From assembly GCA_905221605.1 (NCBI GenBank), contig CAJNDS010002712.1:824001-888000 (forward strand): DNA of 64,000 nucleotides, in the 5' to 3' direction. Below the pieces are notes generated by a model. It saw nothing but the letters and a program-made list of their open reading frames with translations, did not search any database and was not told where the DNA came from. The translations under genes and the position numbers were made by a program. Of this stretch, positions 35,259-48,308 are shown one piece after another. Source of the stretch: Symbiodinium natans. Lineage: Eukaryota > Sar > Dinophyceae > Suessiales > Symbiodiniaceae. Position 1 is the first letter of the stretch. Every line of letters begins with the position of its first letter.

Positions 35259-38200
35259 GTGCCACTTCATTGCACTCGGGGCTTCAGTGGTTGAGGAGTT
35301 GCAGTGACGCGTAGTGACGGACCTTGAGGCTTGGGGCGGCATCATGAGCTGCCATCAGAAGTACACCCAGGCATGACCTTAAATGCCGCCAGCTGTTCAG
35401 GACAGAGTTTCCATTTCGCAGATTGGGGTTTGGGACCTTCAGCGATCCAAGGAATGGGCTTGCTTGCTGCGACGACGCATCTTTCCTGCAAGCTACCGGA
35501 GAGTGACCACAAGCCATGCCAAGCCAGAATTGTGAGGAAACACCATTTAGGAACCACCAGTGAGAAGCTAAGCCCAACTCCAAAAGTGGATGCCCTGTAC
35601 TAGCAGCCAAAGATTCCGAACCCATCTTGGGGGTCCCTCCCGCCCCACCTCCACGTCCGGTCGCCGAAGGTGCTTCTGTTCAAATGCCTGGACTGCGGCG
35701 GTCATGGACGGCTTCTTTGACTTCTTGAATTGTGGGCGTGACAGCTCGAGAGCCGATGTCCCCATGCAGATACGATACTACGATGCCTGATGATTTTTCA
35801 GCTATACAATCCTGTTCAGGAGCCAAGTTTCAGACTGGTGTGAAACAGAACACCTGGAACGTTTGATGTGCCACTCTTTTCATGCTGGTCGCAATCAATC
35901 ATAGTCTTGGGCCAGGTTTCAGCAGAACCCCCAAACAGCGAGCAGCGATCAAAAACCAACTCTTGAGCGAGCCCGTTTGACGTGTTTCAAGGCTTCTCCT
36001 GCACGAAGTGAACTTCCTGGATGAGTCTTTGCAGCATGGCAGTGGTAGTGACAAGAGTCTCTTGCTGCAAGCTTTATGTAGGCTTAGGGCCTGTGCGTGC
36101 CTGCGCGGTTGAAAGGATTGGGAGGCTTGCGACGATGATGATGACAGGTTCGGCCACTTGTCCTACTCAGAAGCGTGCTTTCTGAGTCCAACCGCCCTTT
36201 CCTCCTGAGAACCCTACCTCCCAATGTGAAGGCTGTACCGAACGGTCCTTGTCTTCGATGCTATTTTTCCCTCTGACATCATTCCATGCTCAAATAGTAT
36301 AGTGGCGAGAGAAGCCGCCATCTGCTCTGCGGATGCTGTTGAAACGCCAGACACATCTCTGTAGGCCTGGCCTTGTTGAAAATGCAGTGCGACATTGTGT
36401 CCAAGGTTCGCTGGACGATGAGCTGGAAACAAAGAATTCCAGCAACACCCAAAGCCGCTATTGCTGAAAGTTTGTTGTGGGGTTTCGGGTTCAGGGTGGA
36501 GAGGGAGGACACCCCCCCAAGTCTGCTTGCTCTTGTCCTGCTTGCCACAAAATCCGCTTTAAGGCGGGACAAGGTCGTGAAGGGTGCAGTTGAAACTTGG
36601 GAACTGGCCCTGGGCTTGCCATAAAATGCTTCAAGCTGGTGAGGCCGCGCCTGGACAGAGCTGTCCGGGGACTCCATGCCGCCTGTCTGGGTTTAGGACT
36701 CAAGTTGGGGTGCTGGCTCGCTGCGAAGTCACAGACGAAGCGGAAATACTTCTTTAAGAAAGCCTTCGCGTGTGAGAGAGAGCCTACCTCAGAGTTGCAG
36801 CATCCGAACAGAAGGCTGTTCTATTTCGGCCCCAAAGACCTGGGCGTTGCCTTGCGTTTGCCTCTGGTCATCCCTAAACCCTCAACCTGACACATGAGGT
36901 ATGGCTATGCCACAGCGGCACCGGGCCCAGGACTCTGGAGGGATTTGGGGGTGGGGGTGGGTTGTGGGGGGGAGGAGAGGAGCAGGAAGTCACAGCGGCA
37001 TCTCCTTTGTTCAAGGAAGCTGCCAATCATGCACGCCAGCTACCAGGTTACCAGTAGAGCCTGGCACACCGGCGATGCAGCATCTGGGTTTTCGGTGCAG
37101 CAGCAAGATACAATTGCCAGAGGGGCCCGGGCATTTGTGCTTAAGATGGGGCCTGCGCAACTGCGCCTGCATGGCAGACTGGATTGGGTCTGGCCTTGCA
37201 TCTTGCCCAGATCTGCGTGACCGCCTCGACTTCAAGCCTTCAGCATGCTCAGATGCAGTCACATCTACATTTCTACATTCGTGAAGATTGACTGCCCGAC
37301 GTGCACCCCCCAAAACGAAAGTAGCCTAGTACTGCCGCCATACTTCCCCATTCATTGCAGGAGCCTATGATCACCTCGCGGGCTTTGGGGCCTGCGCCCG
37401 GATGCCTACTGCCAGGCTGGTCTGGGGCGAATGGGCCCGGGGCTGTTGGGTCAAGCTGCCTTCCGCCAATCTGGCAGCCATCAGCGTAAGCATCACATTG
37501 GGGTTTTGCAGTTGTAGGGTTTATTTTGTGACCAATTGAACCCTAAAACTGGGGTCATATACCCTATAAATACGACTATGGTTCCTGTAAGGTATGTGAA
37601 CCACAAGCCCTTTTTGGGTTCATTTGCTCCCCATGCTAGGGGAATTTGTATGTAGCGGTCATATGTGCACCACGACATTACAAACCAGAAGGGCATATAC
37701 ATCCCTGTAAGGTACCTGGTACCTATTCTCGAACAGTGTGGAGGGTGGTTTTCTGGGATAAGTTAAAAACAAATACAGGAGCTAGCTTACTTGAAGCAGC
37801 GAGGAGGACAATGAATCTGTGACATCTCTCCAGGTTTGAGAATTGCAGCGCGCAGAGGTCTAGCACCACCCGCCATCTGAACTCCTTCGGGAGCAATCCC
37901 TGTGTACCCACACAGTTTACAGTCTTCAGAGCTGGGTCCACGGCGCTTTAGGCCCCATATTCTTTTCAGGCCCCAGTTTCTCCAACAGCTAACCACCATA
38001 CCAACAGGCACACCGGAGCCGCGACCTTCCGGAGTCGGCCGGAGAGTACATGGCTGAAGACCCCGCTGCAGCGCCGGGCCAGCATCTTTGTGCCTAGGGC
38101 CATGGTGGGGGATCACTGTGTTATGTTATGGTTTGTGTTTCTTGTGGCTGTAGATTTTCAACTTTTGGGGGGACGCACCGTGGCACACGGCAGAGGCGCC

Positions 38201-39277
38201 TTAAGAGCACCTCGGACCTTAGTGTTGGCAGCAGGGATCAGTGTCAGCTCCACGCGCTCTGCACGCACCACTGGCCATCGCCTGCAGCCTTTGAATTTGT
38301 TGCAGAGGGAGTGTTCAGAACAGCTGCCCAGGTCAGTTGAGCCAGGTAGCTTTGCCCAAGCCTCTTGGTGCACTAATGCTACTGTCGGCGATTGCCTGAT
38401 GCCTCAAGCGCAGAGTAGCAGAGCGCACCTCTAGGTAAGGGATGTGTCTATCCAAGCACAAGGTGCCCACCCCCCTCCCCACCCCCTCTCACGTTGCCGA
38501 GCCCCTGCCGTGCCAACTCACCGCGTTCATGTACATAGAACTCACTCGAGCCAAGGATCCAAAAGACTCGATGACGCAGCGGCGGCACAAGCGCCCTGGC
38601 GAAACAAACACGACAATTCGAGGCGCATTGCCAACACAGACTCAGTTCCTTGGAGGAGGTCTGAGTCTCTAGGATGTGCGCTTGACATCGACAAGAGGGT
38701 TGTGTACGGGCACACATATTCAGAACGTTTTTGTTTGCAAGACCTCGGGCTTCTTGCTTTTCTTCACTCTCCTGTTGGCTATAGGCCCGCCTTTCGCTTC
38801 AGCGACCGCCCTCGCCTACCGAAGCAGGCAGGCGCTTTTTGCAGTGCTAGTGAAATTCACAGGGCTCAGGATGTTCGGTGTTTTTTGTTTTGTGTGTGTG
38901 TGTCGTAAAGGTTCGAGCCAACACGGTCAAGCAGAAAGAGCCAAAGCCATGTGCCCGTGAGAGTACGTGTCTGTAAGTGTATTCAAGTCCGGAGCGGGTA
39001 GCAAGTGTCTGACTGTTGTGTTGATATGAGAGCTTCTCTGGCTGGGCAACCTCTCCCATTCCGAACGAGGAGAGCTACTCACCTGGTCCTGGCACATACT
39101 CGGCGCCATCAGCACCATGGCAAACGGCGACAGTTAACATTGAAGCCTTGTGAAATAAAAGCTTTGCACAAGCAGACGCCCAAGCAAGATCAGGAGTGAT
39201 AAGCAGCACTGCGAGGTGCAGAAGGGGAGAATAAGATGTCGGTTCCCGGAAGTTCGCTGCATGCGGGAAGCTTCCCC

Positions 39278-39325
39278 TATAAACCCTAAACTAAACCCGA
39301 AACCCTAAACCTTAAACCCCAAACC
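39278..39325 (-). repeat. CCCTAAA cluster
   Basis: ataaaccctaaactaaaccc, then gaaaccctaaaccttaaacc, an imperfect C-strand telomere-like tract. A G-strand cluster (gtctagggtttagggtttag) lies 140 bases further on at 39462-39491, in opposite orientation. Confidence 0.8.
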
Positions 39326-41091
39326 TGGTGCTAAGGCCTTCAGTGGGCCACGGTTCTCCATGGGCTGCAGACGAGGCTTTGTGCTGCATCCTCTCCAGAT
39401 CCCCGTCTGGCATCGGGAGACCACGACGCGCAGTGACAAGCTTTATAGGGCCTAGTGGGGTTTCGGGTCTAGGGTTTAGGGTTTAGGGCCAGGCCCCAAA
39501 GTCCCTGAATCGGAAGGACAGCGTGCAACCCTATCCTCCATGCAAGCAGCTCTGTGTGAGCCATGTTGGATGCGGGCAAAACGAAGCCCAGGACGCCGCC
39601 TTTCTCCGCGAGAACTTCGCAAGTGGCCGGCAGATATTGCTTCCACTAGCTGGGGATGGGATTCTTTGGCTGAAGGTTGCTCACTTGTGGCAGGTCATGA
39701 GGTGACAATATTGTGGGTGTGTGTGTGTGTGTGTGTCTTTGTTCTAGTGGGGTTCAATACGTCTGTCAGATGTCAGTGCCTGTTGGTCGGCATGCTTCTG
39801 TGTACCTTGGGATTTCAAAACTCCATGTGCAAGTGTGCGGATGGTTCGAAATGATGGGACCCTGTCCGCTATCCCAATTCACTTCCTTGAGGGTCCAAAG
39901 GCCTGCAGTGACAAGCAGCTCTAAGAATGATTCGGCCCATCCTCGCTTATGCTAATAAACAGCACTGCAGGTATTGGCCTTGCAGGGTTCGTAGCTTGAG
40001 CTTTCGATGTTCCTGGGGGCTCCAGACTACGGAGTGACAAGCAGCATTCATAGAAGAGTTTGCAGCAGGAAAGGAACTACATTGAAGGTTCACAGTAGCT
40101 AGTTCATTTGAGTGTTGAGACCTTGGTGGCTGCAAAGCAGCTGCACAAGAGGATTGGTAATGACTGACAGTTCGGAAGTGTGCGGGCTGCTCATGGATCA
40201 TGCCTCATGCGTAGTTCTCATCAAATTAGCGATTTTCTTGGGTGCCCTAGTGTCCCGAAGTCTTGTGTAACCGTTGCTATCTGCTGCTGTAGCCCACGTC
40301 AGCTCCTAGAGTGTTGCCTTGGCGCAGAGGCCATGGGCCATGGAAGTGCACTTCCCTCACTTGCTGCACCAGAGTGTTTGCTGGAAGTTGCTTTCGCCTT
40401 AGGCATGGGGTGACAATCATGCAGCCATGGAAGGCGCCTGCCACACTTTTCGCGCTGCAGAGTCCATTGAGCTTGATCGCGCAATTTTGGCGCCAAAGAT
40501 GTCGAGGCGACTCCAGTGGGAAAAAAGAGCTTGAGCTTGGCCCGGCAGGTAGTTGGAGCATGAAAAAAAGGCAACACCAAAAAAAAGCGCATGAGTTGCG
40601 GGACCCAACGCAATTCTCACAGAATCAGCATTCCCACCTGCCTGAACGGAGTCAAGCAGCCAAGGGGTCCTGTATTGCAGACGGCCTATACCAACAGTTT
40701 GAGCATGTCCCTAAAGTCTCAGGCTTCCGGCACTACAAGGCAGATGCACAGCAATGCCAAGAGAGATTCTCGATTGGGGCTGAGGTGGATAGCTTCCATG
40801 AAGAAAGCTGCCAGGACGTCTTGGGAGGGAATCTGCAGATTCTTGATGCCTGTGGGTCGTGCATCCTACCTCTTTTCATGGATTGCAAGTCCTCACCTCT
40901 CAGATCCGAGCCTGCGAGCGCGCAAGGCGAATGTGATTTGCTGGAAAATAGATCCTGCAGGACGAAGCGTTCCGTTGCTTCGGCGCACGTGCCAGACCAT
41001 GGAAGCAGGCCGCATGCAATGCAGATGTCAGGATTCAGGATCTTTGGGGAAAGGCCGCGAGTGTCATTGACTTTAAAAGTATATGAAAATA

Positions 41092-41092
41092 T

Positions 41093-41138
<46 letters not shown>
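41092..41138. repeat. (CT)n microsatellite
   Basis: An almost pure CT run of 47 bases. It accounts for the Leu/Ser-rich tail of an overlapping open frame. Confidence 0.95.
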
Positions 41139-41142
<4 letters not shown>

Positions 41143-41733
41143 GGCGCTGGCAGGAATGATCCCGCTCTCCAGCGCTTCGGTATTCCAGACACGCCTCGAG
41201 CCCAGCGGGGGCATCGGGTCGAATCATTCTGCAGCACTTGGAGGTTCAAGGGCACTTAAAACCTCAACCATAACTGTACTTCTCTCCTACTTTGGGGACT
41301 TAGGGGGCTTTATAAATACAGTTCTCATTGGGATTATAAGTACCCATGAACCTCCGAGCATCCTGGCGAAGATTCCGCAAGGATGGTCCTGATCGCCGGC
41401 GTCAAGCTCTGGGCCCACTACGAGATCTTGAGCTTGGGGGCCCAGGGCTGGGTTTAGGGTGTAGGGCTTAGAGTTTCGGGTTTAGGGTTCAGGGTTCAGG
41501 GAGCAGCCTGCAACGAAAGCTTCGGATTCCTCTCCCCCCCTCCCTCCATCCGGGGGGGGGGGGGGGGTTCAGAATCCTAAGTTGCCATTTAAAACCTTTG
41601 CCCCCCTTTTCCGCCCCAAGGTCAACACTCTGGCAAGCTCCGAGCCGGCAGCCGAGCAGGTTTAGGGTTTAGGGTCCAGGCCTGTCAGCTCCAGCCATTT
41701 GCGTTGGGATATCTGATGGGGGTGGCATCAACT

Positions 41734-41838
41734 TGGGGGTTTCCGAAAATAGGGGTACCCTTTTTGGTTGGGTCCCTTTAAGGGGATTCTATTCTATTTG
41801 GGGGTACAAAAGGGGTACCCCTATTTGGGGAAATGCCC
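41734..41838. mobile_element. MITE-like inverted-repeat element, copy 3
   Basis: The left end tgggggtttccgaaaatagg continues into ggtaccc. The right half contains ggggtacccctatttgggga. The ends pair as an imperfect inverted repeat, and the centre carries ggggattctattctatttgg, which is shared with copy 4. It is 105 bp long with no coding capacity and is the best reference copy in the window. Confidence 0.7.
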
Positions 41839-42173
41839 ACTTAACGACAATACTATTCAGCCATCTTCAGCCAATATGTGTTGAAAGCAATCGAAGCGAG
41901 GAAAACCACGAGACGAGCAAGCAGCGACAAATAGAAATAGCAACAATGGGCATAAATTTTTACGCAGACTTTCAAGATACTCGTTACCTTGAGAAAATCT
42001 GGTAGCGGATGTTGCTGAACTAGGATGGCACACTTTGTGACCAAGAGTGAAGACTTTATAGCACACCAGGCATGTTCTTACAGGTGGTTTACAAAAAGCG
42101 AATCATTTACACCCTTCTGTTGGAAAGTGGGTGTCGGGTGGGCTATATATGACATGGCATTCTGGTTGCAACC

Positions 42174-42465
42174 TGGGTGTTCGGGGGGAGAAAGGTTAAA
42201 AGGGGAGGCTTACCAATTGCAGCCGTTTGAGTCTGTGTAAGCCCAGGAAGAGCTTCACACCAGGAGCCGTGAACTCAGTACGTCTGGATGGTGGTATGAG
42301 CTTGCGAGGTTGGTTCTTAGGGCTGAAATTCTGATGGCTTGCTGGGTGCACCTGGGTGGAATTTGGTTGCACGTGTGTTGCGGGTACTGGCTGGGATGCT
42401 GTTGCACGCTGTCATTTGCATGTATCTGTTGGTGCTCCGCGGACTCAGCTTTCAGAGAGTGTTGC
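42174..42465 (+). repeat. left arm of a 292-bp inverted duplication
   Basis: This segment, from tgggtgttcggggggagaaa to ttcagagagtgttgc, recurs in reverse complement at 43263-43554. I count about nine differences over 292 bases (about 97% identity), nearly all transitions. The two arms flank 797 bases of unrelated sequence. Confidence 0.9.
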
Positions 42466-43122
42466 AGGCTTGAAGCGCAGCATATTCATAGCTCCTGTGT
42501 GGAGGCCGCGTAAGCGGCATACATATTTTGCAGAGCTTCCCTCAGAAGGCTGATATCACGTTATGTCTCAATCAGGTTTCCTTGAGACAAGGGACCGGCA
42601 ACCGGCAACTTCCAACATTGTTTTTTGATGTATCAATGTAATTAGCATTTCTCTCCTTCCATTCTGGCAGCACATCTTGGTACCGCACCTATCACGTAAG
42701 CTCCTGCAACCCAGACCATCAGCAAACGCCCCGAGATTTGGATGAGCACTGGGGGCGGACGCTGGTCATTCGCCCGGGCGTTGGCCTCATGTGGTTCTCC
42801 TTCCACATTTTGTGGAGGCCTAAGTGTAGGAGACTGGGTGCTGCCAGAAAAACACGATTGCCTGCCGAAGCGTTGCCTGCCCTGCGAGAGCGGAATCGAA
42901 GTCTAAACCCTGAGCCTACCAAGCCCCATAAATCCCATCAACTCTGCAAGAACCTAAAAACATCTAAAAACCCTAAGAAAAGCCATAAAGCCAGCCCGAC
43001 CGTCAAGCCATGCTCCCAGGCCCCTCAGCACCGCGCAGCGTGCAGGGAGTGAAGGCCTGGCTCCGAGCCATCTACCCGCCCCAGGCAGGGCAGATCGGGG
43101 TGCTGTCTTGGAGAAGGGCTGA

Positions 43123-43166
43123 GGGTTCAAAAGGGTTCAAAAGGGTTCAAGAGGGTTCAGGGTTGA
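43123..43166. repeat. 10-bp tandem repeat (gggttcaaaa)n
   Basis: gggttcaaaa, gggttcaaaa, gggttcaaga and gggttcaggg follow one another in the spacer between the inverted arms. Confidence 0.8.
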
Positions 43167-43262
43167 AGTTTCAGGGTACTAAAGTGTGCTTCCAGGCATA
43201 TCCCAAGCTCCTGGTTCACCGGGTTTTCTTGGCGTTTGCGCAAGCCCAGACGACAAAAGGCC

Positions 43263-43554
43263 GCAACACTCTCCGAAAGCCGAGTCCGCGGAGCACCAAT
43301 AGATACATGCAAATGACAGCATGCAACAGCATCCCAGTCAATACCCGCAACACACGTGCAACTAAATTCCACCCAGGTGCACCCAGCAAGCCATCAGAAT
43401 TTCAGCCCTAAGAACCAACCTCGCAAGCTCATACCACCATCCAGACGTACTGAGTTCACGGCTCCTGGTGTGGAGCTCTTCCTGGGCTTACACAGACTCA
43501 AACGGCTGCAATTGGTAAGCCTCCCCTTTTAACCTTTCTCCCCACGAACACCCA
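43263..43554 (-). repeat. right arm of a 292-bp inverted duplication
   Basis: Reverse complement of 42174-42465, from gcaacactctccgaaagccg to cccacgaacaccca. The similar translated frames seen on opposite strands of the two arms follow from this duplication and do not by themselves show coding. Confidence 0.9.
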
Positions 43555-43744
43555 AAAGGGGGGTTCAGGGAGGGCCTTGCGGGGCCTAGTTTAGGGGTTT
43601 AGGGTGTAGGGCGCCACTCCAGCGCGACTGTGGAAGTGAAGGAAAGCGATGGAAGGAGTGACCAGACAAAGAAGAGTTGCCATGAAACTTCCTCCGTGCA
43701 GCCTGTTGATGCTACCAATTGAAGCCCCTAAGAATCCTCATCCA

Positions 43745-43806
43745 CCCTAATCCCGAAACCCAAAACCCTAAACCCCAAACTGCCCCAAACCCTAAACCCT
43801 AAATCC
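43745..43806 (-). repeat. CCCTAAA cluster
   Basis: A 60-base degenerate C-strand telomere-like tract, with cgaaacccaaaaccctaaac and then tgccccaaaccctaaaccct. One of the longest in the window. Confidence 0.85.
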
Positions 43807-44278
43807 TGACGCTGGCAAGGGCCTGCCGTCTCCAGAGCTGATGCAGGAAGCACCGGGCCTGGCACCACTTGGGCTGAACCTCCCCCCTCAGAAACTCAGT
43901 GCATAGGGCAACGATTGCTAGGAATCTTTAATCACATCACTATTCTTGCCAGTACAAACAGGAATTACTACCACTGCGATTACAACCATGATAACTAGTG
44001 TTGCTATCACTTTGCCATTATTTCACAACGGCCTTAGCGTGCGAGTGCTCTGGGCCGCAGGCTGAGGCCCATGAGGTTTCAAGCCTTCAGGCGTGCTAGT
44101 GGCCCCATCGGGACTCATTTGGTTAACGAAAATTTAGGAAAAATTTAGGGTTTCGGTTGAGAAACCCGGGCCTCGCACATTACCGAAACTGGAATTGTGG
44201 GCAGAATAGCATAGTACATGTAACATCATGTTCAGGGGCAAACCGATCAGGACGGCGTATGGGGGCGGATGGCACACA

Positions 44279-44540
44279 GCCTTCGGCAAAGGCCGTCGAA
44301 CCCCCCTAGCCTTCGTCGAAACCCTTGGCCTTCGTCGAACCCCCCTCCCGGCCCTTGTGGCCTTCGTCGAACCTCCGGCCTTCATTTAGCTTTCGTCGAA
44401 CCCTTGTGTTTTTTTTCGGGCTTTGTCTTGGCCTTTTGTCAGTCGAACCTCCCGGCCTTCGTCGAACCTTCGCCCGGCCCCCCGGCCTTCGTCGAACTTC
44501 GTCTCGGCCCGTTGGTATCCCGAATCTTCGTCGAAGTTCT
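44279..44540. repeat. minisatellite with core gccttcgtcgaac
   Basis: About ten imperfect copies of gccttcgtcgaac are separated by C-rich or G/T-rich spacers of 5 to 25 bases. On the minus strand the core reads as repeated FDEG/STK peptides, giving artificial open frames. Confidence 0.8.
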
Positions 44541-44716
44541 CCGGCCATCCTGCTCTTCGGCCATCCTGACGTGTTTTCCCCTTACATGTACAGTTCAACC
44601 GTGTATAGCATGCCACAAGGTCAAATGCACTGATGAGTGCAACGGTAGATGGACCGACAGATAGATGTCTGCACCTCATCATGCAGATGCACATAGTATA
44701 CAAAAACTATGTACCT

Positions 44717-44744
44717 ATATATATATATATATATATATATATTC
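44717..44744. repeat. (TA)n microsatellite
   Basis: Uninterrupted alternating TA of about 28 bases. Confidence 0.9.
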
Positions 44745-45814
44745 ATATGTATATGTACACGCATTCATGCCTACGTTGCAGCACTGGCCCAAGAATCGTG
44801 TTTGCCTTTGTCTGCGAAGAGCAGCCCTCCATATGTTCCAGTCCTTCAGGCGCGCGTTCATCCCTTCCCCTCCGCTTCCCAGTCTACTGAATGGTTTGGC
44901 ACATTGTCTCTGAATGCTGCCGACAGCCACAGCTTTAGTGCATGAGAAGGGCATAGACGTTATGTCGGCAAGAAGTATTGTTTGGAGGGCGAAGTCTATA
45001 GTCGATCATGCAAAGCTAGACGTGGTTTGTGGCCAGGATTACATGTCATGGGTTCGCTGCCTTCCCTCAGCCGTAAAACTTATCCCAGCCCATAACAGCA
45101 CTCCCTGTATGTCTTGGGGTAGAAGCTGGTACCAGGATATTGGCCTTCCTGGCCTGTGCGGCCTCCCTCCGTGGAGAAAGAGAGAGGTTCACCTCCGAGG
45201 AGGTGCAACCCCCACACATTGTACGTAGCTCACTGATCTTGGGGGCCTGTCTTGTTGGGCTAGCAGTGGCTATAGCACCTCCTGTGGGCATGATGCTTCG
45301 TTGACTTGAAAGAAAAGGCTGCTGCTGTCAGAATCCGGGGGCCAGAGCCAGCGGAACCTCACTGCAAACTACTGTACCTGCAGCGTGCAATTGCAGTTGG
45401 ACATGCAACCGTGCGGTGCCTCCAAGTCCTTGTATCCTGCAAACTTATTACACTTGCACTTCGCCCGTGCAATGACCGAACATCTGTGTTCTATCTAGAA
45501 TTTTGCACATACCCGTCTTCCATTAGCTTATTAGCTTGTACATGTGTGTCAGTTCTGCGAGGATCATGAGGCCGCCTACAAGCAATTTCGTCAAGAGTCT
45601 CTTGGCAGACTCCGGCACTGGGAGCCCCAGAAACAGTTCGACCCTTCTTTGTGGTCATCATGGTCATCTGTTGTAGTTACTATAGTTTCCGCACCATCTG
45701 CACAAGGTGTTTCAAAAAATGCGGACTGCCTCAACCGTTTGCATGCTCTAGTCTCAGTTCTAGAGAGCAGGGACACAGAGACATGCATGATGAATGAAGG
45801 TTTAACCGCAGCAG

Positions 45815-45935
45815 GGACGACCGCGTCTCTTATGAGGAGCGGTTGGCGCATTTCAGCCCCTCAGCCGCCGGAAGACAAGATCGCTCGTTCTTGCAGAACG
45901 TTAATGCACGTAGTCTGAACATGCGAACTCACCAT
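45815..45935 (+). CDS. possible propeptide exon of the cysteine peptidase
   Basis: The frame reads DDRVSYEERLAHF and continues to FLQNVNARSLNMR. This resembles the I29 propeptide pattern of papain-type zymogens (Y..E..R...F..N...I...N). An AG-G acceptor precedes the first residues. The match is weak and the middle part (SPSAAGRQDRS) is atypical. Confidence 0.35.
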
Positions 45936-46644
45936 TGCAGTGTCGGCCCTGGGCAAGTCCTCCAAGACCTTCATCAACATGGTGACCCCATCTCGGAAAC
46001 CCTGAGACCGGAGACGAAAACCTGCGGGCCTAAACCCTAAAGGCATGATATGGCATGATAGCATTGCTGGGGTATCCTGGTGCTGGCTGGGGAGTTGGGG
46101 ATGTCGCCATTGCGGCACGGTGACCTCATGATAGACACAGGCATCGTGTATCGTATCTCTATATTTTCCTTTTTCCAGACCTTGATGATGAGACTCACTT
46201 TGGACATGTTTCATCCCTGCAGTGTGGTTGCGACGCTGCTAGACAGGTGGCAAAAACCCTAGAGCCTAAAGCTGTGAGTGGGTGGGGCAGGTTCCAAGCT
46301 GAACTAGTTAGTCTGTTTTCCCGACAGCCCAGTAACGTGTGACTTTCCCTGCAGTGCGACGTTCAGTCAGCTAGGCGGGTGCCAAAAAACAACCGTAAAA
46401 CCAAAAACCGAAACTTAAAAGACCTCAAACCTATAAACCCCTAAACCCTAAAAGCCCTAAACTGAACACAAGCTGTCCACTCTCGACGCGCACGCCCAGA
46501 GCGCTTCCGAGCTGCCGTGGCGCAACACAACGCGCGCCCGGATGCGAGCTGGAGCGCAGCGTGGGCCTTGAGACTGCGTGGGGTTTGGGAAGTTTGGGGT
46601 TCGAGGGTTCAGCAGGCATGTTGCCAAATCTCGAGCTGCTAGAG

Positions 46645-46686
46645 GTTGTGGGCCAGTTTGCTGACTACACTGACGCGGAGTTCAAG
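46645..46686 (+). CDS. I29 propeptide exon of the cysteine peptidase
   Basis: The frame reads VVGQFADYTDAEFK. It matches the conserved end of the I29 inhibitory propeptide (..NqFaDlT..EFk), which keeps papain-family zymogens inactive. An AG-G acceptor precedes it and a GC donor follows in phase 0. It lies 1.6 kb upstream of the mature-enzyme exons, in the right order. Confidence 0.6.
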
Positions 46687-48308
46687 GCATGCAAAGTGGA
46701 ACTCAAGACGACCGTTCTTTTCGCACGAGGGGGTCTGATTCAGAGTGAAAGCCGCAGCTGTGGATGTTGATTGCAATGCCTGCAAAAACTGTAATCCTAT
46801 ACGGCGCTTCCACCATCATGACGATTGCCAGCTGTGGAAAGGTTTTTGGTGTTCTTGTTGACAGCTGAAAAGAGAAGCTTGCCGAAAGTAGCAAAGAGTC
46901 GCGCGCGAATCTAGCTCGTCTACGCCTAGATGAGCGCTTGCGAAGGTTGCGGTTGCTGAGAATTGATGCCAGCTGAGTCAATCGCTTCCCCTCAATTGAG
47001 ATTTGGGGGCATAAGTTTTCGTTCCGCAAAAGGTGAGGATCGAGTTACTGGCTTGGGAAATGGGCCTACGACACCTCACCTGAAGGCAGCCTTAACAATC
47101 TAGGCCCATTTCACGTGGGCAGTCTCCACTGGCCCCCTAACTAACCCTACTGACCCTTATAGCGCCCGTTTATATATAGGTATAACTTATATACGAGCTA
47201 CCCAGGGAAATCCCTTCCCGAAGTTGTGCCTAAAAACAAAGGGATCAGGTGTTTGGGGCTTGGACGCTTTTGTGTTGGCGTTGTTTTGAGCACACATTCA
47301 GGAGCGGCGGGCCGCTCCAAACACTTTCTACACTTCCTGATTGCGCTATAGCACCACTTCAGGTCTCCACCAGTGCAAGCATTGTAATGGTTTCAAGTTT
47401 CATGGCAGAATCAGCTGGAGGGTCGGACTAGCTACGTTGATATCGCGAAGTCGGTCGAGATGAGACAAGCCCAGGATGTTCGGGAGAAGTGCAGACCTGC
47501 AAATGCACGAAATACCCCTGGAGGCACTCCTGGGACACCGGCGGACCATCCGAGCCGAGGTCCGGGCTGTTGGAGGGTTTGGGGAGTTTGAGTAACTAAG
47601 CTGGTTGTTTTGGACATTGTGGACTTCGTGTTTCGGGATGGACTGGGAAGGTGCCCAGTGCCTGCTCCCTGTTTCGGAGGTGCACGTTGCTGTCTACTGA
47701 AGTCTACTTCTTGCGGCCTTCGCATGAGTATCTCTAGAAGTGCATCTCTATACAGCTCTTCCTGCGGTGTGGCGATTCTCCCGCAAAAGAGGACCAAGTC
47801 GTATACAATTTGAGAACTCGTGCTCTTGAACAGAGGTCAAGACTGCGAGCTCATTCCTGCAGACCGGGCCTTACAAGACAATCGCGACCACCGCTGCCTG
47901 GCAGCAATATGGAGTCTATCGCCGGGTCGTCGGTTGACGGTTTGTGGATATTTGTGGTGTGTAGTGATGCAGCGTGGGCAACAGTTGAAAACCAGCACAA
48001 GGGGATGCGATGTGTTCACGATTGGCAGTCGGATTGAACATTTGCAACCTTCATGCCCGACCTCGCAGAAAAATTGGACTGTGTAGAGATGTGCAGAAAC
48101 AGGGCTGCTTTTGCTGTGTAGGACAGTGTAGGATAGTGATAGTGCTCGACAGAACTGACAGAACCCCCTCCTGTTCTGCATGTTGGTGGTGTTGCTGCTA
48201 GACCGGCAGCTTAACGTCTCTTCGACTCTTGACAACCAGCTTCCTTCGCCATGTCCTGCATCTCTACTAGTAACTAGTAAGCAGCAGTCGACAGTCGTCA
48301 AAGCCGAG

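Larger units (their letters stand above)
35260..41730. other. long stretch without a recognisable gene
   Basis: 3' exons of gene B may lie here but none is clear. The region holds telomere-like clusters at 39278-39325, 39462-39491, 41450-41505 and 41659-41678, a (GT)n run at 39717-39736, a (CT)n run at 41092-41138 and a 16-base G run at 41552-41567. Long overlapping frames at 40311-41227 on both strands reflect low stop density and are not called. Confidence 0.45.

Noticed and set aside
40311-41159. 282-codon + strand open frame
   Set aside because: It overlaps a 159-codon frame on the same strand and a 164-codon frame on the other, ends in a Leu/Ser run made by the (CT)n repeat, and shows no motif. 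Low stop density is the simpler explanation.
42310-43372. Similar proteins on opposite strands (CTCVAG..WDAVA.CHLHVS.GAPRT)
   Set aside because: The similarity is explained by the 292-bp inverted duplication. There is no sign of selection on the reading frame.
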